Shown: in pieces, positions 51,705-61,674 of the stretch
How the letters are laid out: each line of letters opens with the position of its first letter
How positions within the stretch are numbered: the stretch's first letter is position 1
DNA from: Mesorhizobium sp. L-8-3
GTDB taxonomy: Bacteria > Pseudomonadota > Alphaproteobacteria > Rhizobiales > Rhizobiaceae
Direction of reading: 5' to 3'
DNA: 64,000 bases
Assembly: GCF_016756615.1 (NCBI RefSeq)
Contig: NZ_AP023262.1
Span: 682,001 to 746,000 of the forward strand
Position numbers and translations under genes: made by a program
The notes under the pieces: generated by a model
Database searches by the model: none
The model's input: the letters and a program-made list of their open reading frames with translations, nothing else
Told to the model about the DNA's origin: nothing

Positions 51705-52733
51705 TTACTTGCCGCCACGGCCCCTGGCCGCGGCCTTGCGCTTGTGAAGGACGTGATCAAACGACACCGCGGCAAGCAGGATCAAGCCCCGGATCGTGTC
51801 CTGCCAGTAGGGAGAGACGTCGAGCAGGATCAGCGAGCTCGACACGACGGAGAGCAGCGCGATGCCGAGGATGGCGCCGAGGATGCTGCCCGAGCCGCCG
51901 TTCAGGCTGGCCCCGCCGATGACGGCCGCAGCGATGATGTTGAGCTCCATGCCCATGCCGAAGGTCGGCGTGGCGGCGCCGAAACGGGCCATGTAGATGA
52001 CACCAGCCACTCCCGCCAGCGTCGAGCAGAGAACGATGCAGAAGGCCTTCACCCGCTGCGTGCGGATACCGGAATAGGCGGCGGCGCGTTCATTGGAGCC
52101 TGTGTAGAAAACGCGGCGGAATAGCGTCGCCTTGCGCAGCAGCAGGTCGAATGCCGCCACCACGACTACAAAGATGATGATGACGAAAGGAATGGCGTAG
52201 AGCGTGCCCTGTCCGATGAACTTGAAGCTCGGCGGCAAAGAGAACAGCGACAGCGGCGTGCCGCCCGTAATGGCCAGGCACAGCCCCCGCACGATGACCA
52301 TGAAGGCCAGCGACACGATGAAGGAATGGAGCCCGATCCGGGTGACGCACAGCGCCATCAGCACACCGATGCCGGCCGAGGCGGCGATCGCGATCAGGCT
52401 GGCCGACCAGGGGTCGAGGCCGAGCAGAAAGAAAGAACCGCCGATCACCATGGCGAAGCAGACAACCGAGCCGACCGAGAGGTCGATCGCCCCGACGATC
52501 AGCAGCACCGTCATGCCGACCACGACGATGCCCTCGATCGAGAAGGACAGGAGCATGGCCCTGAAATTCGTCCAGGTCAGGAAATAGGGCGAAGCGAAGC
52601 TCATCACCACGCAGAGCGCGAGGATAATGAGGAGGAGGCCGAACTCGCGCATATTGCCGAGGCCTCGAAGCCAGCCGCCGGACGAAGCATCGACACTGCC
52701 AGCGTTTCGTGCGGTCTCGTTCACGGCGCTCAT
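51705..52733 (-). CDS. Ribose-type sugar ABC transporter permease
   Basis: The 342-residue membrane protein has eight to ten helices and the RbsC-family motif [19 protein letters not shown], with the later [20 protein letters not shown] block (a loop common to this family) and [18 protein letters not shown]. Only one permease gene is present, so the channel is presumably a homodimer. Its start overlaps the ATPase gene stop by 4 bases. Confidence 0.9.
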   Translation of the reverse strand: MSAVNETARNAGSVDASSGGWLRGLGNMREFGLLLIILALCVVMSFASPYFLTWTNFRAMLLSFSIEGIVVVGMTVLLIVGAIDLSVGSVVCFAMVIGGSFFLLGLDPWSASLIAIAASAGIGVLMALCVTRIGLHSFIVSLAFMVIVRGLCLAITGGTPLSLFSLPPSFKFIGQGTLYAIPFVIIIFVVVVAAFDLLLRKATLFRRVFYTGSNERAAAYSGIRTQRVKAFCIVLCSTLAGVAGVIYMARFGAATPTFGMGMELNIIAAAVIGGASLNGGSGSILGAILGIALLSVVSSSLILLDVSPYWQDTIRGLILLAAVSFDHVLHKRKAAARGRGGK

Positions 52734-54250
52734 ATCCTCCTCCCGGGAACGGGGGCCAGCCCCGAAGCGAGCCCGAGGATGTTCTCCTCGGTCATGTCCT
52801 CTCCGGCGACTTCGCCGGCGAGCCTGCCCTCGCGAATGACGACCACCCGGTCGCAGAGGCCGATCAGCTCGGGCAGCTCGGACGAGATGGCGACGATGCC
52901 GGTACCCTTGGCCGCCAGATCGCGCAGGATGCGGTGGATGTCGGCCTTGGCGCCGACATCGACGCCGCGCGTCGGCTCGTCGAGCAGGATGACCCGCGGC
53001 GCGACCGAAAGCATCTTGGCGATCGCCACCTTCTGCTGGTTGCCGCCGCTCAGGCTGGACACGGCGGCGTCGAGGCCGCTGCGCTTCAGCCGCAGCGAAT
53101 CGGCAAGGCCTCCCGCCTGCCGCAGTTCGGCGGCCCGGTCGATGAAACCGTAGGCAGTGGAGACCTGATCGACATCGAGCGCTGAGACGTTGGCCGCGAT
53201 CGGCAGATCGAGGAAGAGGCCCGTGCCCTTGCGGTCCTCGGACAGATAGACGATGCCGTTGGCGATGCTCTCGTGATAGCCGTCAGGGGTGACGTCGTCG
53301 CCGTCGAGCAGGACACGCCCGGATGTCCGCGGACCCAGGCCGCAGATACCAAGCGCGATCTCCGTGCGGCCGGCGCCGATCAGGCCGGCGACGCCGAGGA
53401 TTTCGCCACGCCGCAGCGCGAAGCTCACCTCGTGGAAACGCTGCCCGTCGCCCAGGCCTTCGACCGACATCAGCACCCCGGCTTCGGCGCTTCCGGGATT
53501 CTTGGCGGGATAGAGCGCGTCGAGATGGCGGCCGACCATGCGCGCCACGACCGTCTGAGGCGTCATGTCGGCGATCTCTTCCGTGCAGACGAAACGGCCG
53601 TCGCGCAACACCGTGACGCGGTCGCAATGGGCGAAGATCTCGGCCATGCGATGGCTGATATAGATGATGCTGATGCCTTGCCGCTTGAGCCCCGCCATGA
53701 TGGCGAAGAGCTTTGCGGCCTCGCGTTCGGTGAGTGCTGCGGTAGGCTCGTCTAGGATCAGTATGCTGCAGTCGAGCGTCAGCGCCTTGGCGATCTCGAC
53801 GATCTGCTGCTCCGAGATCGACAGGTCGCCTACGAGAAGGTCGGGATCGATGTCGCCCAGCGTGGCGAGCACGGCGCGCGCCTTGTCGCGAATCTCGGCG
53901 AAATTCATGAACAAGGCGCGACGCCGGTTGGTGGCGGCCATGAAGATGTTCTCGGACACCGAGATGTCGCCGCACAGAGCGATCTCCTGATGGACGAAGC
54001 CTATGCCGAGCGCCTGGGCGCGCTCGGGCGAGGAGATGACGACCTTGACGCCACCGAGCAGGATGTCGCCGCGATCGGGCCGCACGATCCCGTCGATGAT
54101 GTTCATCAGCGTGGATTTGCCGGCGCCGTTCTCGCCGGCAATGGCATGGACCTCGCCCTTGCGCAGCGAAAAGCTGACGTCGCTGAGGGCCTGGATCGCG
54201 CCATAGGCCTTGCTCACGCCCCTGACCTCCAGGGAAAGCGCTTCCTGCAT
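52730..54250 (-). CDS. Ribose-type sugar ABC transporter ATPase (two ATPase domains)
   Basis: The 506-residue protein has two ATPase halves. The first carries Walker [14 protein letters not shown], signature [15 protein letters not shown] and Walker [12 protein letters not shown]. The second has a degenerate Walker A ([12 protein letters not shown]), the signature [15 protein letters not shown] and [13 protein letters not shown]. This two-domain plan is that of RbsA/XylG/LsrA. It drives the permease and binding protein of the polyol operon. A palindromic repeat lies between it and the binding-protein gene. Confidence 0.93.
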   Translation of the reverse strand: MQEALSLEVRGVSKAYGAIQALSDVSFSLRKGEVHAIAGENGAGKSTLMNIIDGIVRPDRGDILLGGVKVVISSPERAQALGIGFVHQEIALCGDISVSENIFMAATNRRRALFMNFAEIRDKARAVLATLGDIDPDLLVGDLSISEQQIVEIAKALTLDCSILILDEPTAALTEREAAKLFAIMAGLKRQGISIIYISHRMAEIFAHCDRVTVLRDGRFVCTEEIADMTPQTVVARMVGRHLDALYPAKNPGSAEAGVLMSVEGLGDGQRFHEVSFALRRGEILGVAGLIGAGRTEIALGICGLGPRTSGRVLLDGDDVTPDGYHESIANGIVYLSEDRKGTGLFLDLPIAANVSALDVDQVSTAYGFIDRAAELRQAGGLADSLRLKRSGLDAAVSSLSGGNQQKVAIAKMLSVAPRVILLDEPTRGVDVGAKADIHRILRDLAAKGTGIVAISSELPELIGLCDRVVVIREGRLAGEVAGEDMTEENILGLASGLAPVPGRRI

Positions 54251-54310
54251 CGAACTTCACCGATCTAGAGGTGTCAGACGGCGGGACGAACTCAGCCGTC
54301 CCGCTTGGAG

Positions 54311-54410
54311 TATTTCCACTCCTCTTCGAATCGCGGAAATGCTCTAACTCTTTGTTTTTACGCAATTCCGGACGCAAAAACCGTTGCGCACTTCTGCTGG
54401 AATTGCTCTA
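54311..54410. repeat. Palindromic intergenic repeat, copy 2, with adjacent ATTTCC hairpin
   Basis: GCAATTCC (54362-54369) pairs with GGAATTGC (54399-54406), and the sequence TTTGTTTTTACGCAATTCCG matches the copy at 6005-6060 closely. Just before it, ATTTCC (54312-54317) pairs with GGAAAT (54335-54340). The pair lies between binding-protein and ATPase genes. Confidence 0.72.
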
Positions 54411-54425
54411 GGCGAAGGGCGGAGG

Positions 54426-55448
54426 CTATTCCTCTATTCCCTTGGTGCCGCGACGCTTCAGATAGGCGTCCCAGTAGAAGTCGTCGGCATTGTCCTTGGT
54501 GACGACGGCGAAGCCGTTGTCGACGACGGGCAGGCCCATCGGATTGAAACCGGCGCGCTTGTAGTCGTTCATCGGATCGATGAGATCTGGATGGGCCGCC
54601 ATGAACAGCAGCATGAAGCCCATGAAGCCCTGCATGCCCTGGTTCGGATTGATGGCGCCGAAGACCTGGCCGGCCTTGATCATGTCGAGGATCTTGCCGT
54701 TCACGTCGGCATTCATGATCTTGATCTTGCCGCCGAGCTCCTGCGCGGCCTGGGCCGCGCCGAGGGCCGAATTGGCCTCGGGCATGAACAGGGCGCCGAG
54801 GTTCGGATGCGCCTGCGCCATCGACAGCACGGCGTTGTAGGCCTTGGTCGGATCCTGGTTCGAGGCAGCCCGGGCCGCCAGCTTCATGTCTGGGTACTTC
54901 TCTTCCATCCGGCCGACAAAGGCCGCGACTCGCTTGTCGTGATTGTCCTGGCCAGGATTCTCCAGGATGCCGTACTCGCCCTTGCCGCCCAGCGCCTCGG
55001 CGATCACGTCGGCGGCATAAGCGCCTTCGCGCCCATTGTCGGAGGTGACATAGGAGATGCGCTTGCTGTTGGGCGAGTCGGCGGCGAAGGTGACGACCGG
55101 CACGCCGGAATCGACCGCGCGGTTGATCGGCTCGATGAAGGGATCGGAATTCATCGGGTGGACGAGGATGCCGGCCGGCTGTCTGGCAAGAACCTGGTCG
55201 AAGCTCGCGATCTGCTTGTTGACGTCATATTCCGGCGTGCCGGTATAGGCCGTCTTGCAGCCCAGTGACTGGGCCGCCTGCTTGAACATCTCGTAGACGG
55301 GGAACCAGTATTCCACGCCCGACACCATGACGTTCATGTAGTAGGTCTCGCCATCCTTGCAGCGAAAGTTGCTTTCCTCGGCCTGAGCCGTCGCGGCCAT
55401 CAGCGACACGCCCGCGGCCAGACCCAACATCAGTGCTTTCATGCCCAT
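54426..55448 (-). CDS. Ribose-type sugar ABC transporter binding protein
   Basis: The 340-residue periplasmic protein has a signal peptide (MGMKALMLGLAAGVSLMAAT) and the cluster-B sugar receptor fold. Visible ligand-loop blocks are VSGVEYWFPVYEMFKQAA, the QPAGILVHPMNSDPF strand, DNGREGAYAADVIAEALGG and MPEANSALGAAQAA. The ATG at 55448 is chosen because GGAGG is 5 bases away. It is the first gene of the nine-gene polyol operon and is likely made in excess because of the repeat after it. The ligand is probably a sugar or polyol but cannot be named. Confidence 0.88.
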   Translation of the reverse strand: MGMKALMLGLAAGVSLMAATAQAEESNFRCKDGETYYMNVMVSGVEYWFPVYEMFKQAAQSLGCKTAYTGTPEYDVNKQIASFDQVLARQPAGILVHPMNSDPFIEPINRAVDSGVPVVTFAADSPNSKRISYVTSDNGREGAYAADVIAEALGGKGEYGILENPGQDNHDKRVAAFVGRMEEKYPDMKLAARAASNQDPTKAYNAVLSMAQAHPNLGALFMPEANSALGAAQAAQELGGKIKIMNADVNGKILDMIKAGQVFGAINPNQGMQGFMGFMLLFMAAHPDLIDPMNDYKRAGFNPMGLPVVDNGFAVVTKDNADDFYWDAYLKRRGTKGIEE

Positions 55449-55509
55449 GGGTTCCTCCCGGTTGCTGCGCGTGGACCTCCTCCTCCGCGCTGTTGAAATA
55501 AATTTCATC

Positions 55510-56829
55510 ATGCGATATTCATTTCAAGCACCTTTTAACGGGCCGTCATGCGGCTGTCAATCGGTCTTTCCGGCGGCTCCGGAAGATGTAGCGTGCCTGC
55601 CCGAGATTGCCTCGCGGGGAGAATCTGTTACGGCTTGGGCAGAACAACGTTCGGGCAGTGCCGTGGACCTTTCGGCAGCGCAGATCCTCGTCGTCGACGA
55701 CAATGCCGACAATCGCGACGTGCTCATCCGTCGGCTGAGACGGCTGTCGCTCACCAACGTGACGGAGGCGGCCGACGGCATCGACGCGCTCGACGCGTTG
55801 CGCGGGAAATCCTTCGATCTCGTCCTTCTCGACGTGATGATGCCGCGCATGAACGGCGTCGAGGTGCTGCAGGCGATGCAGGCCGAAGGCCGGCTGGAGG
55901 ACACGCCCGTGGTGATGATATCGGCCGCCTCGGAGATCGATACTGTGGCGCGCTGCATCGAACTCGGCGCGGAGGACTATCTGCCGAAACCGTTCAACCC
56001 GGCGCTGCTGACGGCCCGCGTCAAGGCGGTGCTGGAGAAGAAGTTCCTGCGCGCGGAGAACAAGGCACAGCTCGTCCGCCTCGAACGCGAGATGGCGGAG
56101 GCCTGGCTGCAGCAGCAGGCCATGCTGCCGACCGAGTTCCCGGTCGATCCCGCCGTGATCGACATCGATGCGCTGATCGATCCGGCCTTCGAGGTGGGCG
56201 GCGACCTCTACGACGTCTTTGAGATCCGGCCTGGCCTGCTCTGCATCGCGCTCGGAGACGTCGCCGGCAAGGGAACGGCCGCGGCCCTGTTCATGGCCCG
56301 CACCCGCAGCCTGCTGCGGGCTGGGACCCTGCAGTTCCAGGCGATTGCGGGCCGGGACCCCCGACCCTCCGAGATCGCCGCCCTAGTCAATGACGAGCTC
56401 TGCAAGAACAATCCGCATTCGAAGTTCGTGACGCTGTTCATCGGCTTCCTCGACGTGCCGACCGGCGCACTCAGCTATTGCAACGCCGGCCACCTCTTTC
56501 CGCTGCTCGCTGGCAGCGGCGGCGTGGCGGAGATCGCCAATCCCCCGGAGCCGGCGCTGGGCGTGATCGACGGCATGACCTTCACAGACCACAGCCTCGC
56601 AATAGATGTCGGCGACAGTCTCGTGCTCACATCGGACGGCGTCGCCGACATGCAGAACGGCGCCATGGACAGTTTCGGCACCGAACGGATGCTTGTCGAG
56701 GTTGGCGTCGCCGCCGACCGGCCGGCGGAAGAGCTGATCCGCCATGTCGTGGATCAAGCCCGTGCCTTCGCCGGCGACGCCCCGCAATTCGACGACATCA
56801 CCATGCTCGCGCTTCGCCGGCTTGCTTGA
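55510..56829 (+). CDS. Response regulator with SpoIIE-type PP2C phosphatase domain
   Basis: The product has a receiver domain (AQILVVDDNADNRDVLIRRL, phospho-acceptor in LVLLDVMMPRMNG, Lys in YLPKPFNP). A short helical linker follows, then a PP2C-like phosphatase (VGGDLYDVFEI, GDVAGKGTAAALFMART, SDGVADMQNG, FDDITMLALRRLA). The start is uncertain. An ATG at 55510 gives 439 residues, an in-frame ATG at 55441 would overlap the binding-protein gene, and a GTG at 55663 starts right at the receiver. Such proteins dephosphorylate anti-sigma antagonists when phosphorylated. No anti-sigma gene is nearby. Confidence 0.82.
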   Translation: MRYSFQAPFNGPSCGCQSVFPAAPEDVACLPEIASRGESVTAWAEQRSGSAVDLSAAQILVVDDNADNRDVLIRRLRRLSLTNVTEAADGIDALDALRGKSFDLVLLDVMMPRMNGVEVLQAMQAEGRLEDTPVVMISAASEIDTVARCIELGAEDYLPKPFNPALLTARVKAVLEKKFLRAENKAQLVRLEREMAEAWLQQQAMLPTEFPVDPAVIDIDALIDPAFEVGGDLYDVFEIRPGLLCIALGDVAGKGTAAALFMARTRSLLRAGTLQFQAIAGRDPRPSEIAALVNDELCKNNPHSKFVTLFIGFLDVPTGALSYCNAGHLFPLLAGSGGVAEIANPPEPALGVIDGMTFTDHSLAIDVGDSLVLTSDGVADMQNGAMDSFGTERMLVEVGVAADRPAEELIRHVVDQARAFAGDAPQFDDITMLALRRLA

Positions 56830-56885
56830 ATTTGGATCAGGCCGATATGCTCTTCTCAGCTGAGCGAAAACAACTGACCGTTGGT

Positions 56886-57506
56886 GCCGCCCCTCATCCG
56901 GCTGCCGCCACCTTCTCCCCGCAAGCGGGCTAGGGCATATACACATCTCTTCTGCAAGGGACACGGCCTGCTGCAACGCCTCGTCGACCACCGCGCTCCC
57001 TGGAGCACCCCTCATCCGACCCAGCCAGTATTTCGGCTCGACTGTCGAACCCGTCATCACTGCCGGATCCGAAATACTGTCTGGGCCACCTTCTCCCACA
57101 AGGGGAGAAGGCAGGATTGCAGAGGCGTTGCCGCCAACCTTCAACATCGGCGATTTGCGGAACGGTCGAAGCCAAGCTCTCCCTTCTCCCCTTGTGGGAG
57201 AAGGTGGCCCAGACTGTATTTCGGCCCCTACGTTCGTGCTGGGCTCAAGGGTGACGCCGAAATACAGGCTGGGTCGGATGAGGGGTGCTCCGGGGAGCGC
57301 GGCGGTCGACCAAAACGGACAAAGGACGAGACCAGGCAACGGTTGGGCTCGGGAGATGTGTATATGCCCTAGCGCAAGCGGGGAGAAGACCGCTGTCTCC
57401 CATGCTTTCGCCAATCTCCACGCTGCAGAACGAGGGCTGCGATAGTGGCAGTCGGTCGTCTCCCCGTTTACGGGGAGAAGGGGCCGGCAGGCGTATGAGG
57501 GGCGGC
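56886..57506. repeat. 621 bp nested palindromic element (MITE-like copy 3 inside a larger palindrome)
   Basis: Outer ends GCCGCCCCTCAT (56886-56897) and ATGAGGGGCGGC (57495-57506) are inverted. A second pair, CTAGGGCATATACACATCTC (56930-56949) and its exact complement (57353-57372), lies further in. The centre, 57008-57285, is a 278 bp element with CCCCTCATCCGACC/GGTCGGATGAGGGG ends, arms containing ATTTCGGC-type and CCACCTTCTCCCACAAGGGG sequence, and a core related to copies 1 and 2. No gene lies in this 740 bp space between convergent genes. Confidence 0.78.
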
Positions 57507-57569
57507 GCCGAGGGTCAGGATAAAGGACAATTCCTCAGCGGCGCTTCGGAGGCTGGCAACGAGGCCGGG

Positions 57570-57935
57570 TCATCGCTGCTTCGCCAGCAAGGCGTCGATC
57601 TTGCTGAGCAGGCGCGGCAGGTCGACGGGCTTGGTGTCGAAGTCGTCGCAGCCGGCGGCCAAAGCGCGTTCGCGCTCACCGCTCATGGCATGCGCGGTCA
57701 ATGCGACAATGGGCACGGTGGTCTCCTCCGCGCGGATGCGTCGCGTGGCTTCCCAGCCGTCGATCCCCGGCAGACCGATGTCCATCAGGACGATGTCTGG
57801 GTTCTCGCCTGATGTCATCGCCACCGCCTGCTCTCCATCCTCGGCGATCAGGACCTCGTGACCGCTGCGCGTCAGGCGTCGCGAGAGCATATCGCGGTTC
57901 ATCTCGTTGTCCTCGACCAGCAGAATGCGCGCCAT
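57570..57935 (-). CDS. Single-domain response regulator (CheY/DivK-like)
   Basis: The 121-residue receiver has the acidic pocket (ILLVEDNEMNRDML), phospho-acceptor Asp in IVLMDIGLPGIDGWEA, Thr/Ala switch (VALTAHAM) and Lys in FDTKPVDLP. It has no output domain. It lies 11 bases downstream of the hybrid kinase on the same strand, so it is a probable phosphotransfer partner of that kinase. Confidence 0.9.
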   Translation of the reverse strand: MARILLVEDNEMNRDMLSRRLTRSGHEVLIAEDGEQAVAMTSGENPDIVLMDIGLPGIDGWEATRRIRAEETTVPIVALTAHAMSGERERALAAGCDDFDTKPVDLPRLLSKIDALLAKQR

Positions 57936-57946
57936 GGCCGGCTCCT

Positions 57947-60652
57947 CTAGTTCCTCGGCTCGTGGGTGGCGAGTACGTTGCGTAATGCCTGGGACAGTTC
58001 CAGATAGCTGCCGGCGCCCTTGGCGATGATCTGCTCCGTGCGCTCCATCAGCAGCTGGCGCTCCGAGACGGAAAGCTGCTGCGCGGTAACGACGAGTACG
58101 GGAATGGATTTCCAGCGTTCATCGTTCCTTAGCCGGGTAAGGAACTCGAAGCCGTTCATCTCCGGCATCTGCAGATCAAGCAGTATGGCGATCGGGATCG
58201 AATTGATACAGAGCCAATCGATGCCTTCCTTGCCGTTGCCGGTCAGTGCCGCGCCGTAGCCGAGCTTCTCGATGGCGCGCTCCATGAGCTGGCGGGTCGC
58301 CGAATCGTCCTCGACCACCAGCACGGTTCCAGAGGCATGCGACCGCGTCACGCGGCCCACGAAGTCGCTCAGCTCGCCCCGATCGACCGGCTTCGCCAGC
58401 ATGCCGGCGGCGCCGAGGCTGAAGCCCAGAGCCTTCTCGTTGCTGATGCTGACGATCACGACGGGAATGTCGGCGAGATCAGGGTCCTTCTTGAGTTCCA
58501 CCAGCACCGACCAGCCGTCCATCTGAGGCATCATGATGTCGAGCGTGATCGCTGCCGGGCGGTGGGCGCGGGCCTGTTCCAGCGCCTCGGCCCCGCTGTT
58601 TGCATAGATGACCTTGTAACCGTCACGGGTAAGATGCGCGCCGATGATGTGGAGCGCCGAGGCATCGTCGTCGACGACGAGCACGACAGGCCGCGATGCG
58701 CTTTCGGCTGCGTCGGCCTGGGGCGAGCCCGCGGCTGAAGGCTCGGGAGCAGCCGTCGAGGCGGGCAGGGTGAACAGGAATCGCGATCCCTCGCCAGGTC
58801 TGCTGGTCACGGTCAGATCGCCGCCGAGCATTTTGGCGAAGCTGCGGCTGATGGCGAGCCCGAGCCCGGTGCCGCCGAACTTGCGGGTGGTCGAATTGTC
58901 GGCCTGCGAAAAGGCCTGGAACAGCCGGCCGAGTTGCTCCTCGTTCATGCCGATGCCGGTGTCGGAGACGGCGAAGGCCAGCATCGGTGCGCCGTCCATG
59001 ACGCAGCGCTCGACGGCTAGCTCGACCGTCCCCTGCTGGGTGAATTTGGACGCGTTGCTGAGAAGGTTGAGCAGGGTCTGCTTGACCTTGGTGATGTCGG
59101 ACTCGATCGCGCCGATGTCATCGGGACATCTGACGACGAGGCTGTTGTCGTTGCGCGCGGCCAGCGGCCGCACCAGCATTTCGACTTCGCCAACCAGTCC
59201 GGCCACGTCGAAGGTCTCGTTGTAGACCTCCATGCGCCCGGCCTCGATCTTGGACAGATCGAGGATATCGTTGATGAGCCCCAGCAGATGGTTGCCGGCC
59301 GTTTCGATCTTCTTCAGATCGGGCAGGAAATCCTTCTGGCCGGCGTCCTGCACGTCCTCCTGCAGGATCTGCGCATAGCCGATGATGGCATTGAGCGGGG
59401 TCCTCAGCTCGTGGCTCATATTCGCCAAGAACTCGGACTTCACCTGCGTGGCGCGCTGGGCCTCGTCGCGCGCCGCCTCCAGCGCCTCCTCGCGGCGGCG
59501 CAGCTCGGTGATGTCGGTGTAGACGACGGTGAATCCGCCTTCATGCGTCTGCCGCTCGCTGATCTGCATCCAGCGCCCGTCCCGGAATTGGGCGACGCGG
59601 CTCGAGCTATGGCCGTGGCTCTTCAGCCGCTCGGCGATCCATTGCTCCGGACTTACCTCGGTGCGGATAACGTGACGGCCGGCGGTCTCTATGACCTCGG
59701 CGAAATTCGCCTGGCGGGCGGCCTGGTCGACATGGCTCGGATGCATGGCGCGAAAACGCTCATTGGTGACGAGCAACCGATCGTCCGGCCCGTAGAGGGC
59801 AAAACCCTCGGCGATGCTTTCGATGGCGTCGGACAAAGTCTTGCGCTGGCGCTCGCCCTCGCGGGTCAGCCGATCGCGTTCGGCCATGCTGTCCCTCAGC
59901 AGGAAAAGCGCTTCGCCGACACGCCCGAGTTCATCGCCCGCGCCGGCAGGAATGGCCACGCCGGTATCGCCCTGCGTCAGGCCGCGGACCGCACCGACAA
60001 TCCCGCCGAGCGGTTTCAGGATGGAGCGCAGGATCACGATCGTGAGGATTGCGCCGGCCAGGATGGCGGCGAGCGTCAAACCGAGCGACACATTGGCGGC
60101 ACGAGAAAACTGGCGGATGGTGTTCGCGCGCGCCGCCCTCGCCTTGCCGCGCAGCCCGGAGAGCACCTCGGAGAGACGCTGGTCGACGACGACGCCATGT
60201 TGCCGCGCCTGCGCGAACAGCGTGTTGCCGATCACCCTGTTGTTGTCGGTGTAGGCGTCGACGGCCTGGCTGGCGAGGTCGTCGAAGCGCGCAGCCTCTT
60301 CCCGGATCGTGCGGGCCGCGTCGGGCTCGGTCTGCTCGAGCAGGGCGATCTGCTCGCCGAGTCTGGTCCGCGCCTCCCCGACCCGGGCTTCGGTCAGGGC
60401 CAGCAGGCTGACGGCCAGATCGGTCTGCCAGTAGCGCAGATCGTTGAAGGCCGAACGCACGCCCGATGCGACCTCGACGACCGCACCGATGTGGCTGGCA
60501 GTCTCGGCTGTCACCCTGGCGTTGTGCAGCGCCCAGCGGACGAAGAGGCTGCTGATGCTCATGGCAAGCAGCAGGACGACCGCCAGCAGGACAAGCCGCG
60601 TTCGGATGGAAAAACGCCGCAGCCACCCGCTCATGCCAACTGCCCCGCTCAT
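57947..60652 (-). CDS. Hybrid histidine kinase with two receiver domains
   Basis: The 901-residue protein has TM1 at about 18-37 ([21 protein letters not shown]), a periplasmic helical sensor to about 190, and TM2 ([20 protein letters not shown]). HAMP, a PAS domain ([20 protein letters not shown]), the dimerisation/phospho-acceptor motif [18 protein letters not shown] (about residue 412) and an ATPase domain ([16 protein letters not shown]) follow. Two receivers are last, with Asp in [11 protein letters not shown] and [11 protein letters not shown]. The start overlaps the stop of the upstream DUF3365 gene by 4 bases (ATGA), so kinase and sensor are made together. Confidence 0.9.
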   Translation of the reverse strand: MSGAVGMSGWLRRFSIRTRLVLLAVVLLLAMSISSLFVRWALHNARVTAETASHIGAVVEVASGVRSAFNDLRYWQTDLAVSLLALTEARVGEARTRLGEQIALLEQTEPDAARTIREEAARFDDLASQAVDAYTDNNRVIGNTLFAQARQHGVVVDQRLSEVLSGLRGKARAARANTIRQFSRAANVSLGLTLAAILAGAILTIVILRSILKPLGGIVGAVRGLTQGDTGVAIPAGAGDELGRVGEALFLLRDSMAERDRLTREGERQRKTLSDAIESIAEGFALYGPDDRLLVTNERFRAMHPSHVDQAARQANFAEVIETAGRHVIRTEVSPEQWIAERLKSHGHSSSRVAQFRDGRWMQISERQTHEGGFTVVYTDITELRRREEALEAARDEAQRATQVKSEFLANMSHELRTPLNAIIGYAQILQEDVQDAGQKDFLPDLKKIETAGNHLLGLINDILDLSKIEAGRMEVYNETFDVAGLVGEVEMLVRPLAARNDNSLVVRCPDDIGAIESDITKVKQTLLNLLSNASKFTQQGTVELAVERCVMDGAPMLAFAVSDTGIGMNEEQLGRLFQAFSQADNSTTRKFGGTGLGLAISRSFAKMLGGDLTVTSRPGEGSRFLFTLPASTAAPEPSAAGSPQADAAESASRPVVLVVDDDASALHIIGAHLTRDGYKVIYANSGAEALEQARAHRPAAITLDIMMPQMDGWSVLVELKKDPDLADIPVVIVSISNEKALGFSLGAAGMLAKPVDRGELSDFVGRVTRSHASGTVLVVEDDSATRQLMERAIEKLGYGAALTGNGKEGIDWLCINSIPIAILLDLQMPEMNGFEFLTRLRNDERWKSIPVLVVTAQQLSVSERQLLMERTEQIIAKGAGSYLELSQALRNVLATHEPRN

Positions 60653-61401
60653 TGCGGCGTCAGCGTGATGCTGATGATGCCGCCGAGATCGCCTTCATGG
60701 GCTCCTTCCTTGGGGTAGCCGGTGATGTCGAGTTCGCCCTTGGGCTCGCCATGGCAGCTCAGGCAGGACGGCGCATAATATTCCGGCACCATCACCCTGA
60801 CCTTGCCGGCGTCGGCCGCGGCATAGGTCTGTCCCGTCGGCCAGTCGGCCTGCTCTAGATAGCTGCGGATCGCCGCGATCTCCCATGCGTCCGGCCGCGA
60901 CTGGCGGTTGCGGACGAGTTCAGGCGGAGCGGTCACCTTGATGGCGGCCTCCGTGCCGACGCGCCGGCCGAACGCCTCGTTGACCAGCCGCGCGAAGGTC
61001 GCGGGAATGAATCCCTTGAAGCCGACGCCCTCTGCATTGATCGTCGCCTGATTGGCGTCCATCACCTCGACGACGGCATCCATCTGCGCCCTGAGAAGCC
61101 GGCCCTCATAGGTCGCGGGATCGATGGCCAGCGGATCGACGCCGGCACGGCTGCGGTAATTCTCCAGCGCCTGGTCAAGCACGGCGCGGCTCGTAAGCCC
61201 TTTATCGCCCCTGGACGGATCGTTGATTTCTGCCTGATGCGCGGAGATCACCGCACGCGCCGATTGCAGCATGGTCGCCAGGCTTTGCGCGATCCTGAGA
61301 TCTTCGGGGGAGGGCTGATCGTCCGCCGTCGCCGTCCCGCCGAGCATGATCGCGACGACCAGCGCCACACCGCCCAGTCCGACCATCGACCGCTTCGGCA
61401 T
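60649..61401 (-). CDS. Periplasmic DUF3365 (Tll0287-like) haem-type sensor protein
   Basis: The 250-residue protein has a signal peptide ([21 protein letters not shown]) and a DUF3365 domain with a c-type haem motif CLSCH near residue 212 ([20 protein letters not shown]). The preceding part is helical, and the SQLINRxxN-like position is [20 protein letters not shown]. Tll0287-like domains bind haem and are thought to sense redox state or gas. The start at MPKRSM (61401) has a GGGGGG site. It is coupled to the hybrid kinase gene, which makes it the likely input partner. Confidence 0.8.
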   Translation of the reverse strand: MPKRSMVGLGGVALVVAIMLGGTATADDQPSPEDLRIAQSLATMLQSARAVISAHQAEINDPSRGDKGLTSRAVLDQALENYRSRAGVDPLAIDPATYEGRLLRAQMDAVVEVMDANQATINAEGVGFKGFIPATFARLVNEAFGRRVGTEAAIKVTAPPELVRNRQSRPDAWEIAAIRSYLEQADWPTGQTYAAADAGKVRVMVPEYYAPSCLSCHGEPKGELDITGYPKEGAHEGDLGGIISITLTPQ

Positions 61402-61674
61402 CGTGAAGCCCCCCAACGTCACGCCCAGCCGATCGACCGGGCGGCATCATGCCGTGACTATCGTCACTGCGTCGGGGCAATGCAAGCGCCTTGGGCAACT
61501 GTCACCTGCCGACATTGCCCCTTGCCGAGCCAGGATCGGAACAGCAGGCGGCATAGGAAGACAAGTCAGTCAAAGAGGGAAAACATTTGAAGGAATCAAA
61601 GAGTTCGGCCATGATCATGATTAATGGCGCCGCTGGCGACTGGAGAAAGAAGACATAATACCTGGAGGGGTAGC

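Noticed and set aside
43780..55448. Identification of the nine-gene operon as a true lsr (AI-2) locus
   Set aside because: There is one permease only, no lsrG, a LyxK-like rather than LsrK-like kinase, and three extra redox enzymes. The lsr resemblance is kept as layout only.
43780..55448. Identification of the same operon as the erythritol (ery) locus
   Set aside because: EryC, RpiB and TpiA-type isomerases are absent, and an aldolase that erythritol catabolism does not need is present.
4138..57506. CRISPR array
   Set aside because: Repeats are few, far apart, palindromic and of several kinds. There is no regular repeat-spacer spacing and no cas gene.
61474..61521. GGGGCAATG / CATTGCCCC inverted repeat as an operator
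   Set aside because: The arms are 30 bases apart with no known regulator beside them, so the pairing may be chance at this GC content.
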